A DNA stretch of 51,203 nucleotides from Rhodospirillales bacterium. GTDB lineage: Bacteria; Pseudomonadota; Alphaproteobacteria; ATCC43930; CGMCC-115725. How positions within the stretch are numbered: the stretch's first letter is position 1; every line of letters begins with the position of its first letter. The stretch covers positions 1 to 51,203 of the forward strand of contig JAQGIC010000114.1 in the NCBI GenBank assembly GCA_028288725.1, read 5' to 3'. This document shows positions 42,325-51,203 of this stretch, piece after piece. The position numbers were made by a program, and so were the translations under genes. The notes under the pieces were generated by a model, which worked only from the letters and a program-made list of their open reading frames with translations, was not told where the DNA came from and ran no database searches.

Positions 42325-43238
42325 CCGCCCAGTGCCCGGCGCTTGAGGTCCGCCAATGCCGAAAACGGCGAGGCTCCCGGGCCAAGCGCAATCTCGCCGA
42401 CGCGCTTCAGCCCTTCCCGACCCCAGCGCTCGCGCACGAACTGAACCAGCCAGTCCCGCGCCTGGGCCTGTCGTCTGACGGCGAGCGACGGCGCCAGATG
42501 GGCGCCGTGGCGATCGATCACGGCCGCCAGATCGCGGGTCCCCTCGCCCTTCAGCGCCGACACGCCCAGCGCCGCCACGGTCCAGTCGCCCGTCGCGCGC
42601 TCGCGCAGGTCCAGCGAAGCTGCCAGATCCGCCTGGGCCTGCGCCGCCGCGGCGCCCATGTCGGTCTTGGTCACCGCGACGATGTCGGGGATCTCGACGA
42701 TGCCGGCCTTCATGAACTGCAGCGCATCGCCGGAGCCGGGCTGAATGCACAGCACGACCGTATCGACCGCGCTCGACACGTCGGTCTCCGATTGGCCGAC
42801 GCCGACCGTCTCGACCAGCACGACATCGAACAGCGCGCGCATCAGGACCAGGGCCGCGACGGTAAGGTCGGCCAAACCGCCCAGCCGGTCGCGCGCCGCC
42901 ATGGAGCGCACGAACACGCCCACGTCCGCCGGATCGGTCCGGAGCCGCGTCCGGTCGCCCAGCAACGCGCCGCCGGAGATTTTCGAGGAAGGGTCGACCG
43001 CGATGATGCCGACCGTGCGGCCATCCGACCGCCATTGCTCGATCAGCGCCGCGGTCAGGGTCGATTTGCCGACGCCGGGCGGGCCGGTCAGCCCGACCGT
43101 GTGGGCACGGGCGGCGGCATAGGCCGCATCGAGCAGCGCCACCGTTTCGGCGGCATCGGGCTCGGCCTCGATCCGGGTCAGCGCGCGGGCGAGCGCCCGC
43201 TTGCCGCCATCCCGGATCTGGTCGAGCCCGTCCTGCAC
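42321..43238 (-). CDS. meaB: MeaB/ArgK-family G3E GTPase (methylmalonyl-CoA mutase chaperone)
   Basis: This 305-residue P-loop GTPase starts at GTG 43238, 4 bases after the ppdK stop. Walker A is GPPGVGKST (52-60), then IAVDPSS and ISGGALLGDRTRL (family hallmark). ETVGVGQSETDV is the Walker B/switch region, and VTKTD is the base-recognition motif. MeaB loads and protects adenosylcobalamin in methylmalonyl-CoA mutase. No mutase gene is in the window. No ATG is available in the frame near the Walker domain, so the GTG start is the best guess. Its stop is built into the adjacent palindromic repeat. Confidence 0.87.
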   Translation of the reverse strand: MQDGLDQIRDGGKRALARALTRIEAEPDAAETVALLDAAYAAARAHTVGLTGPPGVGKSTLTAALIEQWRSDGRTVGIIAVDPSSKISGGALLGDRTRLRTDPADVGVFVRSMAARDRLGGLADLTVAALVLMRALFDVVLVETVGVGQSETDVSSAVDTVVLCIQPGSGDALQFMKAGIVEIPDIVAVTKTDMGAAAAQAQADLAASLDLRERATGDWTVAALGVSALKGEGTRDLAAVIDRHGAHLAPSLAVRRQAQARDWLVQFVRERWGREGLKRVGEIALGPGASPFSALADLKRRALGG

Positions 43239-43242
43239 CGGA

Positions 43243-45927
<2,685 letters not shown>

Positions 45928-45929
45928 GC

Positions 45930-48044
45930 TCAGCCCTCGATCTTGGAGAAGTCGGCGACCTCGTTGAGCGTGTTCCAGATCTGCGCCAGCAGACGCAGCC
46001 GGTTGACGCGCAGATCCCGCTCCTCGGCATTCACCGTCACATGTTCAAAAAATGCGTCGACCGTCGGCCTGAGCTTCGCGAGCTCCGCCATGGCGCCGGA
46101 GAAATCCTCGGCGGCCAAACGGTCCTTCGCTAACGCAGCAATCGTGCCGAGTGATCCCGCGAGATTTATCTCTTCCGCCTGGGAAAGCTTGGCGGTCTCG
46201 ACCATCTCGCGGTGCAGCATGCCATCCTTCTTCTCTTCGATCTGTGAGATCTTGAAGGCGCGGCGATAGGCGATCAACAGATTGGCGCCGTCGTCGGTGG
46301 CAAGGAACCCTTCGAGCGCCTTGGCGCGGGCGACCAGCTGCACCAGATCATCGTCGCGCCCGCCCTGGGCAAACACCGCGCTGACCAGGTCATGGCGCAC
46401 GCCCTGATCGCGCAGGAACACCTTCAGGCGATCGGCGAAGAATTCGACGAGGGCGTCGACTACATCCTTGCCGTTACGGATGCTAATACCGCCATAGAGC
46501 GTCATGCCGCGTTCGATCAGCGGTCGCAGCGGCAGCCGTAGATTATTGTCCAGTACGATGCGGATGATACCGAGTGCCGCGCGTCGCAGCGCGTAGGGGT
46601 CCTTCGATCCCGTCGGCTTCTCGTCGATCGCGAAAAAGCCGGCCAGCGTATCGATCTTGTCAGCGAGCGAGACCACGATCGACAGCGGCGCGGTCGGCAC
46701 CGCATCGCCGGCGCCGGCCGGGGCGTAATGGCCGGCGACCGCGGCGGCCACATCCGAGGCCTCGCCGTCATGACGCGCCAGATAGCGGCCCATGATGCCC
46801 TGCAGTTCCGGAAATTCGCCGACCAGACTCGCGGACAGATCCGCCTTGGCCAGTCGCGCCGTGCGCTGGGCCGTCGCCAGGTTCGCGCCGGGGACCAGCG
46901 GCACCAGCGCTTCGCAGAGCGCAACCATCCGCTCGACCTTGTCCAAGACCGAGCCGAGCTTGGCATGAAACACCCGCTCGCCCAGCTTGGCCACGCGGCT
47001 TTCCAGCGTGGTCTCGCGGTCCAGGTCCCAGAAGAATTGCGCGTCCGACAGGCGGGCGCGCAGCACGCGCTCGTTGCCGGCGATCATCTGGGCGCCGCCG
47101 TCGCTCGTCACCATATTGCCGACGACGACGAAGTAAGGTGCAAGCACGCCCTCCCTCGTTTCGACGGCGAAATATTTCTGGTGCGTGCGCATCGAGGTGG
47201 TCAGCACCTCGGCCGGCAGGTCCATGAACTTGGGCTCGATCGCCCCCATCCGCACGACCGGCCATTCGATGAGGCCCGCGACCTCGTCGAGCAGGCCCGG
47301 GTCGGTCTTGACCACCAGACTCCGGGCGGCCGCCAGCTTGGCGCCCTCCTCCAGGATCTTCGCCTTGCGCTCGGCCGTGTCGAGCAGGACGAACCGCTCG
47401 GCCAGCTTGGCGCGATAATCGGCGAAGCCGGTGACGGCGAATTCGTCAGGCGCCAGGAAGCGATGGCCGCGCGTGCGGTCGTTGGCGACAAGCTTGTCGT
47501 TGCCGCCGTTGGCGCGGTCCAACGCCCAGACCACCGGCACGACCCGGGTGGCCGTCCCCTCGCACAACAGCGCCAGGATGTTGTGCAGCGGGCGGACCCA
47601 GCGCACGTCGTGGCCGGCCCAGCGCATGCTCTTGGGCCAGGGCAGCTGGTCCATCGCCTGGGTGATGATTTCGGCCAGCACGTCGATGACCGGGCGGCCG
47701 GCGACCTTGCTGACCGCGAAATAAAAGACGCCCCTGCCGGTGTCGCGCTGCTCGCAGGCATCGGCCGAGGTGAGGCCCGCCGAACGCAGGAAGCCGGCCA
47801 GCGCCTGTTCGGGTGCGCCCACGCGCGGGCCCTTGACCTCGACCGTCCGGTCCGGCTGACGCTCGGGCAGCCCCTCGACGAACAGGGTCAACCGGCGCGG
47901 TGTCACATAGGCCTCCGACGACTTCGCCGGCAGATCGAATGCTGCGAGCTTGTCGGTCATCAGCCGCGCCAGATCCTTGGCGGCCTGGGCCTGCATGCGG
48001 GCTGGAATCTCTTCGGACAGAAGCTCGAGCAGCAGATCGGGCAT
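45930..48044 (-). CDS. glyS: Glycyl-tRNA synthetase beta subunit
   Basis: This 704-residue tRNA-binding subunit of the bacterial alpha2-beta2 glycyl-tRNA synthetase starts LLLELLSEEIPARMQ, typical of GlyS. It contains TVEVKGPR, WPKSMRWAGHDVRWVRPLHNIL, EVLTTSMRTHQKYFAV and the C-terminal helical region DPYALRRAALGIIRIVLDNNLRLPL. The anticodon-binding tail ends RNRLRLLAQIWNTLNEVADFSKIEG-like. It is essential for protein synthesis. ATG 48044 is 3 bases after the glyQ stop, so translation is coupled. Confidence 0.97.
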   Translation of the reverse strand: MPDLLLELLSEEIPARMQAQAAKDLARLMTDKLAAFDLPAKSSEAYVTPRRLTLFVEGLPERQPDRTVEVKGPRVGAPEQALAGFLRSAGLTSADACEQRDTGRGVFYFAVSKVAGRPVIDVLAEIITQAMDQLPWPKSMRWAGHDVRWVRPLHNILALLCEGTATRVVPVVWALDRANGGNDKLVANDRTRGHRFLAPDEFAVTGFADYRAKLAERFVLLDTAERKAKILEEGAKLAAARSLVVKTDPGLLDEVAGLIEWPVVRMGAIEPKFMDLPAEVLTTSMRTHQKYFAVETREGVLAPYFVVVGNMVTSDGGAQMIAGNERVLRARLSDAQFFWDLDRETTLESRVAKLGERVFHAKLGSVLDKVERMVALCEALVPLVPGANLATAQRTARLAKADLSASLVGEFPELQGIMGRYLARHDGEASDVAAAVAGHYAPAGAGDAVPTAPLSIVVSLADKIDTLAGFFAIDEKPTGSKDPYALRRAALGIIRIVLDNNLRLPLRPLIERGMTLYGGISIRNGKDVVDALVEFFADRLKVFLRDQGVRHDLVSAVFAQGGRDDDLVQLVARAKALEGFLATDDGANLLIAYRRAFKISQIEEKKDGMLHREMVETAKLSQAEEINLAGSLGTIAALAKDRLAAEDFSGAMAELAKLRPTVDAFFEHVTVNAEERDLRVNRLRLLAQIWNTLNEVADFSKIEG

Positions 48045-48047
48045 AAC

Positions 48048-48947
48048 TCAGTTCCCCGCCATCTGGCCGGCGCTGAGCCAGCCTTCGCAGCAGCCCTTGG
48101 CCAGCGCGCGGACCCGGCCGATATAGCTCGCCCGCTCGGTCACGCTGATCACGCCGCGCGCATCCAGCAGATTGAACAGATGGCTCGCTTTCATGCACTG
48201 GTCGTAGGCGGGCAGCGGCAATCGCGCCGTCAGCAGCGCCTGACACTCTTCCTCGGCATCCTTGAAATGCTGGAACAGCTTCTCGACGTTGGCGTGCTCG
48301 AAATTGAACGCGGAGAATTCGCGCTCGTTGCGCTGGAACACGTCGCGATAGGTCAGGTTCAGGGCGCCCGGCGCGCCGTTATAGTCCAGGTCATAGATGC
48401 TCTCCACGCCCTGGATATAGGTCGCGAGCCGTTCGAGGCCGTAGGTCAGTTCGGTCGAGACCGGGGCGCATTCGATGCCGCCGACCTGCTGGAAATAGGT
48501 GAATTGGCTGACTTCCATGCCGTCGAGCCAGCATTCCCAGCCGAGGCCCCAGGCACCCAAGGTCGGGCTTTCCCAGTCGTCCTCGACGAAGCGGATGTCA
48601 TGCAGGGAGGTATCGACGCCGAGCGCCTTCAGGCTATCGAGATACAGCTGCTGGCTGTCGGCCGGCGACGGCTTCAGAATCACCTGGAACTGGTAATAAT
48701 GCTGCAACCGATTGGGGTTGTCGCCATAGCGCCCGTCGGTCGGCCGGCGGCAAGGCTGCACATAGGCGGCGCGCCAGGCGTCCGGCCCCAGCGCACGCAA
48801 TGTCGTTGCCGGATGGAAGGTGCCCGCCCCGACTTCGACGTCATAGGGCTGGAGAATCACACAGCCCTGCGCGGCCCAAAAGGACTGCAGACGCAGGATC
48901 AGGGATTGGAAGCTGTTGCCGGACGGCCCGTTCGGCACCATCGCCAT
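48048..48947 (-). CDS. glyQ: Glycyl-tRNA synthetase alpha subunit
   Basis: This 299-residue class II aminoacyl-tRNA synthetase catalytic subunit has [18 protein letters not shown] at its start, then [18 protein letters not shown], the motif 2 region [20 protein letters not shown], and [20 protein letters not shown]. The length equals that of the family. It heads the minus-strand operon glyQ-glyS-ppdK-meaB. A well-placed promoter lies at 48986-49014. Two ATGs (48947 and 48941) are possible starts. Confidence 0.97.
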   Translation of the reverse strand: MAMVPNGPSGNSFQSLILRLQSFWAAQGCVILQPYDVEVGAGTFHPATTLRALGPDAWRAAYVQPCRRPTDGRYGDNPNRLQHYYQFQVILKPSPADSQQLYLDSLKALGVDTSLHDIRFVEDDWESPTLGAWGLGWECWLDGMEVSQFTYFQQVGGIECAPVSTELTYGLERLATYIQGVESIYDLDYNGAPGALNLTYRDVFQRNEREFSAFNFEHANVEKLFQHFKDAEEECQALLTARLPLPAYDQCMKASHLFNLLDARGVISVTERASYIGRVRALAKGCCEGWLSAGQMAGN

Positions 48948-48985
48948 GCTGCAGAACCCTCGAAATTCTTACTTCGTTGCGGCGC

Positions 48986-49014
48986 AACCTAAAGACCGTC
49001 CGCCCAAGGGTCAA
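48986..49014 (-). promoter_or_regulatory. Probable sigma-70-type promoter of glyQ
   Basis: On the minus strand TTGACC (complement of 49009-49014) and TAGGTT (complement of 48986-48991) have a 17-base spacer. The start point would fall about 30 bases before the glyQ ATG. TTGACC also occurs 11 bases further upstream. Confidence 0.6.
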
Positions 49015-49073
49015 GCTGGGGTCAAGCCGATCTCACGCATGCGTCGCAGCCAAAAACGGCTGTGCTCGGGATT

Positions 49074-49295
49074 TTATTGCGGACAGTTCGTCCGAGCGCA
49101 GCGCGCCGCGACATAACTGCCACAGACCGTGCAGCGCACCAGGTCCTGGGCCTCGATCCGCGAGGCCTCCGCCGGGCCCGTCTCGGCCGGCCGCGTCGGC
49201 TTGGCCGCCGGTGCCGCACCCAGTCCGGCCAGAATGCGACGGACGAAGTGCCAGGCGATATAGGCCAGCAGCGCGTAGATGATGAATTTGACCAT
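49074..49295 (-). CDS. Small membrane-anchored protein with a Cys cluster (PP0621-like)
   Basis: This 73-residue protein starts at ATG 49295 (a TTG two codons earlier is open). It has one N-terminal transmembrane helix (about 3-20, IIYALLAYIAWHFVRRIL), a Pro/Ala linker, then a C-terminal C-x2-C...C-x4-C group in RCTVCGSYVAARCARTNC that could bind zinc. Small proteins of this form are common near glyQ in alphaproteobacteria and are often named PP0621 family; their function is unknown. A promoter just before the gene implies a near-leaderless message. Confidence 0.68.
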   Translation of the reverse strand: MVKFIIYALLAYIAWHFVRRILAGLGAAPAAKPTRPAETGPAEASRIEAQDLVRCTVCGSYVAARCARTNCPQ

Positions 49296-49304
49296 GGTCA
49301 AGCG

Positions 49305-49333
49305 GTCTATCCCGCGCCGGCCCCGAGGGTCAA
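49305..49333 (-). promoter_or_regulatory. Promoter of the small Cys-cluster membrane protein
   Basis: On the minus strand TTGACC (complement of 49328-49333) and ATAGAC (complement of 49305-49310) have a 17-base spacer, the same -35 as the glyQ promoter. The expected start point is about 49298, only 3-4 bases before ATG 49295. Confidence 0.5.
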
Positions 49334-49434
49334 GGCTCCGACGGACCGAAATGCATTGTTACCATCACGTCGCCAATCGGCAGCAATCGGTGCCCATCCT
49401 CGTTTTTCCAGTGGAACATTGGGGAAAGCCGTCG

Positions 49435-50808
49435 ATGGCAACGCGTGACGCCGGCCTGATCCGATCGCTGGCCGACCATGGCGACCGGCAGCGGCCCTAT
49501 GGCGCGGCCGTGATTCTGCCGACCCTGCTGCGACCCGCGCTGGTTCGGGCGGTCCGGTCGGTCTATGAACAAAGGTTCGCCCAGCGCATCCAGATCCTGA
49601 TCGGCATCGACAAGGCCGAGGGCGACCGCGCCCTGCTGGACCAGCTCGCGGCCGAATGCCCGCCGCATGTGGCGCTCGACCTGTTCGACCCTGGTTATTC
49701 GACCTCCGCCCGCCACGGCGGGCTCTACCCCAACCACGTGACAGGCAGCCTGCGTACCTTGCTGACCTATGCCGCCAACAGCCAGTATGTCGCCTATCTG
49801 GACGATGACAATTGGTGGGCGTGCGATCATCTGTCCAGCCTGCGCGAGGCGATCGCGGGGCATGACTGGAGCTGGTCGCATCGCTGGTTCGTCGAGCCGG
49901 ACAGTGCCGAGACGATCTGCATCGATGAATGGGAATCCGTCGGCCCCGACGCCGGGATGTTTCAGGAACGGTTCGGCGGCTTCGTCGACCCGTCGAGCCT
50001 GATGATCGACAAGCTGGCGTGTCACGAGATCCTGCCGGCCTGGTCGCTCACGCCCTTCGCCGACGGCCGCGGCTCGGACCGTCTGGTGTTCGACCGGTTG
50101 AGATCCGGTCACCAGGGCAACGGCACCGGCCTTGCGACCAGCTTCTATATGATCGGCGCGGCGGACGCGCTGCATCTGGTCCGCCTGCAGAATTTTCGAC
50201 AGAAGGGCATCGAGCTGCCCTCGGAGCGGCGTCGGGGCGTGACCCGGCTGACGCATCTGGTCGACGGCTGGCGCCCTGCCCCGCCGCCCTCGGCACCCGT
50301 CCGCCGGTTCTCGCCAGACAACCCGATCCTGGCCGAACTGCTGGGCAAGTTGAAACCCCGGGAGATCCTGGTGCTGGGCGCCGGCGACGGCGCCATCGCC
50401 ATGGCGCTGGGCCGTACCGCCCGCGCCATCGGTCTCGCCTGCATGGTGCTCGCGACCGGCGTGCCGAGCGAGAGCGACGAGGAAAAGCTGCGCAAACGCA
50501 TCGAGGCCGCGGGCCTGGAGGAAACCGTGACCGCGCTGCCGAAGCGCTATGGCAAGGACACGGCCTATCTGGGTACCCAGCATGTGCTGGTCGATCTGGT
50601 CCAGCTGGGCCCCGGCGCCGGCGGTGCCGCGCCCTGGCGCGATGCCTGGCCCCTGCTGCGCGAAGGCGGCTTTCTGATCGGACGCGGTAAGCCGGACAAG
50701 CATTTGGAAAAATTCGTCGCCGACACCGGCAGCACGATCATCCGCGCGGAATTTCCCGGCGCCGGCTCGAGGTGGATCGTGGAAAAGGGGCTGGGGAAGG
50801 CGAGCTGA
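49435..50808 (+). CDS. Fusion of a GT2-like glycosyltransferase domain and a methyltransferase-like domain
   Basis: This 457-residue protein starts at ATG 49435 (GGGGAAAG before it). The N-terminal ~230 residues look like a GT-A glycosyltransferase: AAVILPTLLRPALVRAVRSV, IQILIGID, then YLDDDNWW with the metal-binding Asp run at 123-125. The C-terminal part (about 300-450) begins ILVLGAGDGAIAMALGRTAR (glycine-rich SAM-type loop near 313-320) and resembles a class I methyltransferase fold. No signal peptide or TM segment is present, so it is cytosolic. Such two-domain proteins could modify a glycan of the envelope or flagellin, but the target is unknown. It is the only plus-strand gene in this end region. 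Confidence 0.72.
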   Translation: MATRDAGLIRSLADHGDRQRPYGAAVILPTLLRPALVRAVRSVYEQRFAQRIQILIGIDKAEGDRALLDQLAAECPPHVALDLFDPGYSTSARHGGLYPNHVTGSLRTLLTYAANSQYVAYLDDDNWWACDHLSSLREAIAGHDWSWSHRWFVEPDSAETICIDEWESVGPDAGMFQERFGGFVDPSSLMIDKLACHEILPAWSLTPFADGRGSDRLVFDRLRSGHQGNGTGLATSFYMIGAADALHLVRLQNFRQKGIELPSERRRGVTRLTHLVDGWRPAPPPSAPVRRFSPDNPILAELLGKLKPREILVLGAGDGAIAMALGRTARAIGLACMVLATGVPSESDEEKLRKRIEAAGLEETVTALPKRYGKDTAYLGTQHVLVDLVQLGPGAGGAAPWRDAWPLLREGGFLIGRGKPDKHLEKFVADTGSTIIRAEFPGAGSRWIVEKGLGKAS

Positions 50809-50813
50809 AATCT

Positions 50814-51072
50814 CGTCATTCCCGCGCAGGCGCTAGACTATGTACATATCTGTTTTCAGCTTTTGAAATCAGTGCGTTACCCTAACACTCCGTCATGCCC
50901 GGGCTTGACCCGGGCATCCACGCCCCCTCCGCCGGAGCCCTGTTTGGCCATGAAATCGGCTTGCCCAACCACGTGGATGGCCGGGTCAAGCCCGGCCATG
51001 ACCATGTAAAAGGCTAACCATCTGAAATAAAACAGAAAATATGTACATAGCCTAGCGCCTGCGGGAATGACG
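50814..51072. repeat. 259-bp imperfect inverted repeat (MITE-like)
   Basis: The two ends are complementary over roughly 100 bases each. CGTCATTCCCGC and the AGGCGCTAG block are followed by CTATGTACATAT on the left, and the complement of nearly the same text closes the right. Inside each arm lies a smaller palindrome: CATGCCCGGGCTTGACCCGG (50894-50923 region) and its variant GGCCGGGTCAAGCCCGGCC (50982-51000 region). No coding sequence is present. The nested structure is like non-autonomous palindromic elements. Confidence 0.68.
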
Positions 51073-51077
51073 GAACG

Positions 51078-51203
51078 TTATGTCGGCCGCCGCATGTCGA
51101 AGCGGATCTCCGGCCCGATCGCGGCATAGGCGCTGGGGCCGCCGGCGCGCAGCACGATGCCGGCGCTGAACGTGTCGAAGATGCCGTCCTTCAGCACGCG
51201 CCT
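51078..51203 (-). CDS. C-terminal end of an unrecognised protein
   Basis: The last 41 codons of a minus-strand frame enter from the right edge and end at TAA (51078-51080). The visible residues include DGIFDTFSAGIVLRAGG, PSAYAAIGPEIRFDMRRP. The codon use is in keeping with the neighbours and the 259-bp inverted repeat starts 5 bases after its stop. The segment is too short to assign a family. Confidence 0.5.
   Translation of the reverse strand, partial: RRVLKDGIFDTFSAGIVLRAGGPSAYAAIGPEIRFDMRRPT

Noticed and set aside
46728-48992. A 754-codon plus-strand open frame opposite glyS/glyQ
   Set aside because: Antisense to two essential genes in conserved order; no family features.

Overview
The window is high-GC DNA with almost no intergenic waste. 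The gene order glyQ-glyS-ppdK, the dense operons with 4-base start/stop overlaps, and the dispersed GC-rich palindromes all suggest an alphaproteobacterial chromosome, probably a Rhodospirillales-like soil or plant-associated heterotroph. That placement is inferred from gene order and style, not from a marker phylogeny. No rRNA, tRNA or CRISPR array was seen.

Layout. (1) 1-2543: a two-gene EmrAB-type drug efflux operon on the minus strand (the DHA2 pump runs off the left edge) with a divergent TetR repressor. (2) 2861-22217: a large catabolic and uptake region. A TetR gene leads an apparent operon of an MHS-type permease, a histone-deacetylase-like acetylpolyamine amidohydrolase, an AstE/aspartoacylase-like deacylase and a complete dppBCDF-type ABC importer, with its binding protein convergent. 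In the middle lies a GntR-creatininase-ketopantoate reductase trio. A second peptide-type binding protein and a second full ABC importer follow in mirror-image order, then a divergent SxxK serine hydrolase. Three unrelated amide hydrolases beside two peptide importers point to use of some N-acylated or amide nitrogen compound that cannot be named from sequence.

(3) 22288-32067: an aromatic-dicarboxylate (phthalate-like) catabolic cluster. It holds a phthalate-dioxygenase-type reductase, a Gfo/Idh/MocA dehydrogenase resembling dihydrodiol dehydrogenases, a MarR regulator, a Rieske oxygenase, a TctA-TctB fusion, a TctC binding protein, a class II aldolase-like putative decarboxylase, and a 4,5-dihydroxyphthalate decarboxylase gene broken by a frameshift and a probable internal deletion. 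The MarR/oxygenase intergenic region carries two mirror-image promoters, each with the same TTAG-N4-CTAA operator. A chemoreceptor gene follows the cluster.

(4) 33859-35486: a scrap region with a sigma-54 activator fragment, two long perfect palindromes, an intact IS5-family element and a small secreted Gly-rich protein whose stop codon lies in the IS target duplication. (5) 35736-42259: an M81 peptidase, an M48 membrane protease, an exported chorismate-mutase-like protein and a beta-propeller/GGDEF cyclase. A second copy of one palindrome lies exactly between the stops of the cyclase gene and meaB.

(6) 42321-51203: housekeeping genes on the minus strand (meaB, ppdK, glyS, glyQ, a small membrane protein), a plus-strand fusion of a glycosyltransferase-like domain with a methyltransferase-like domain, a 259-bp imperfect inverted repeat, and the C-terminus of an unrecognised gene at the right edge.
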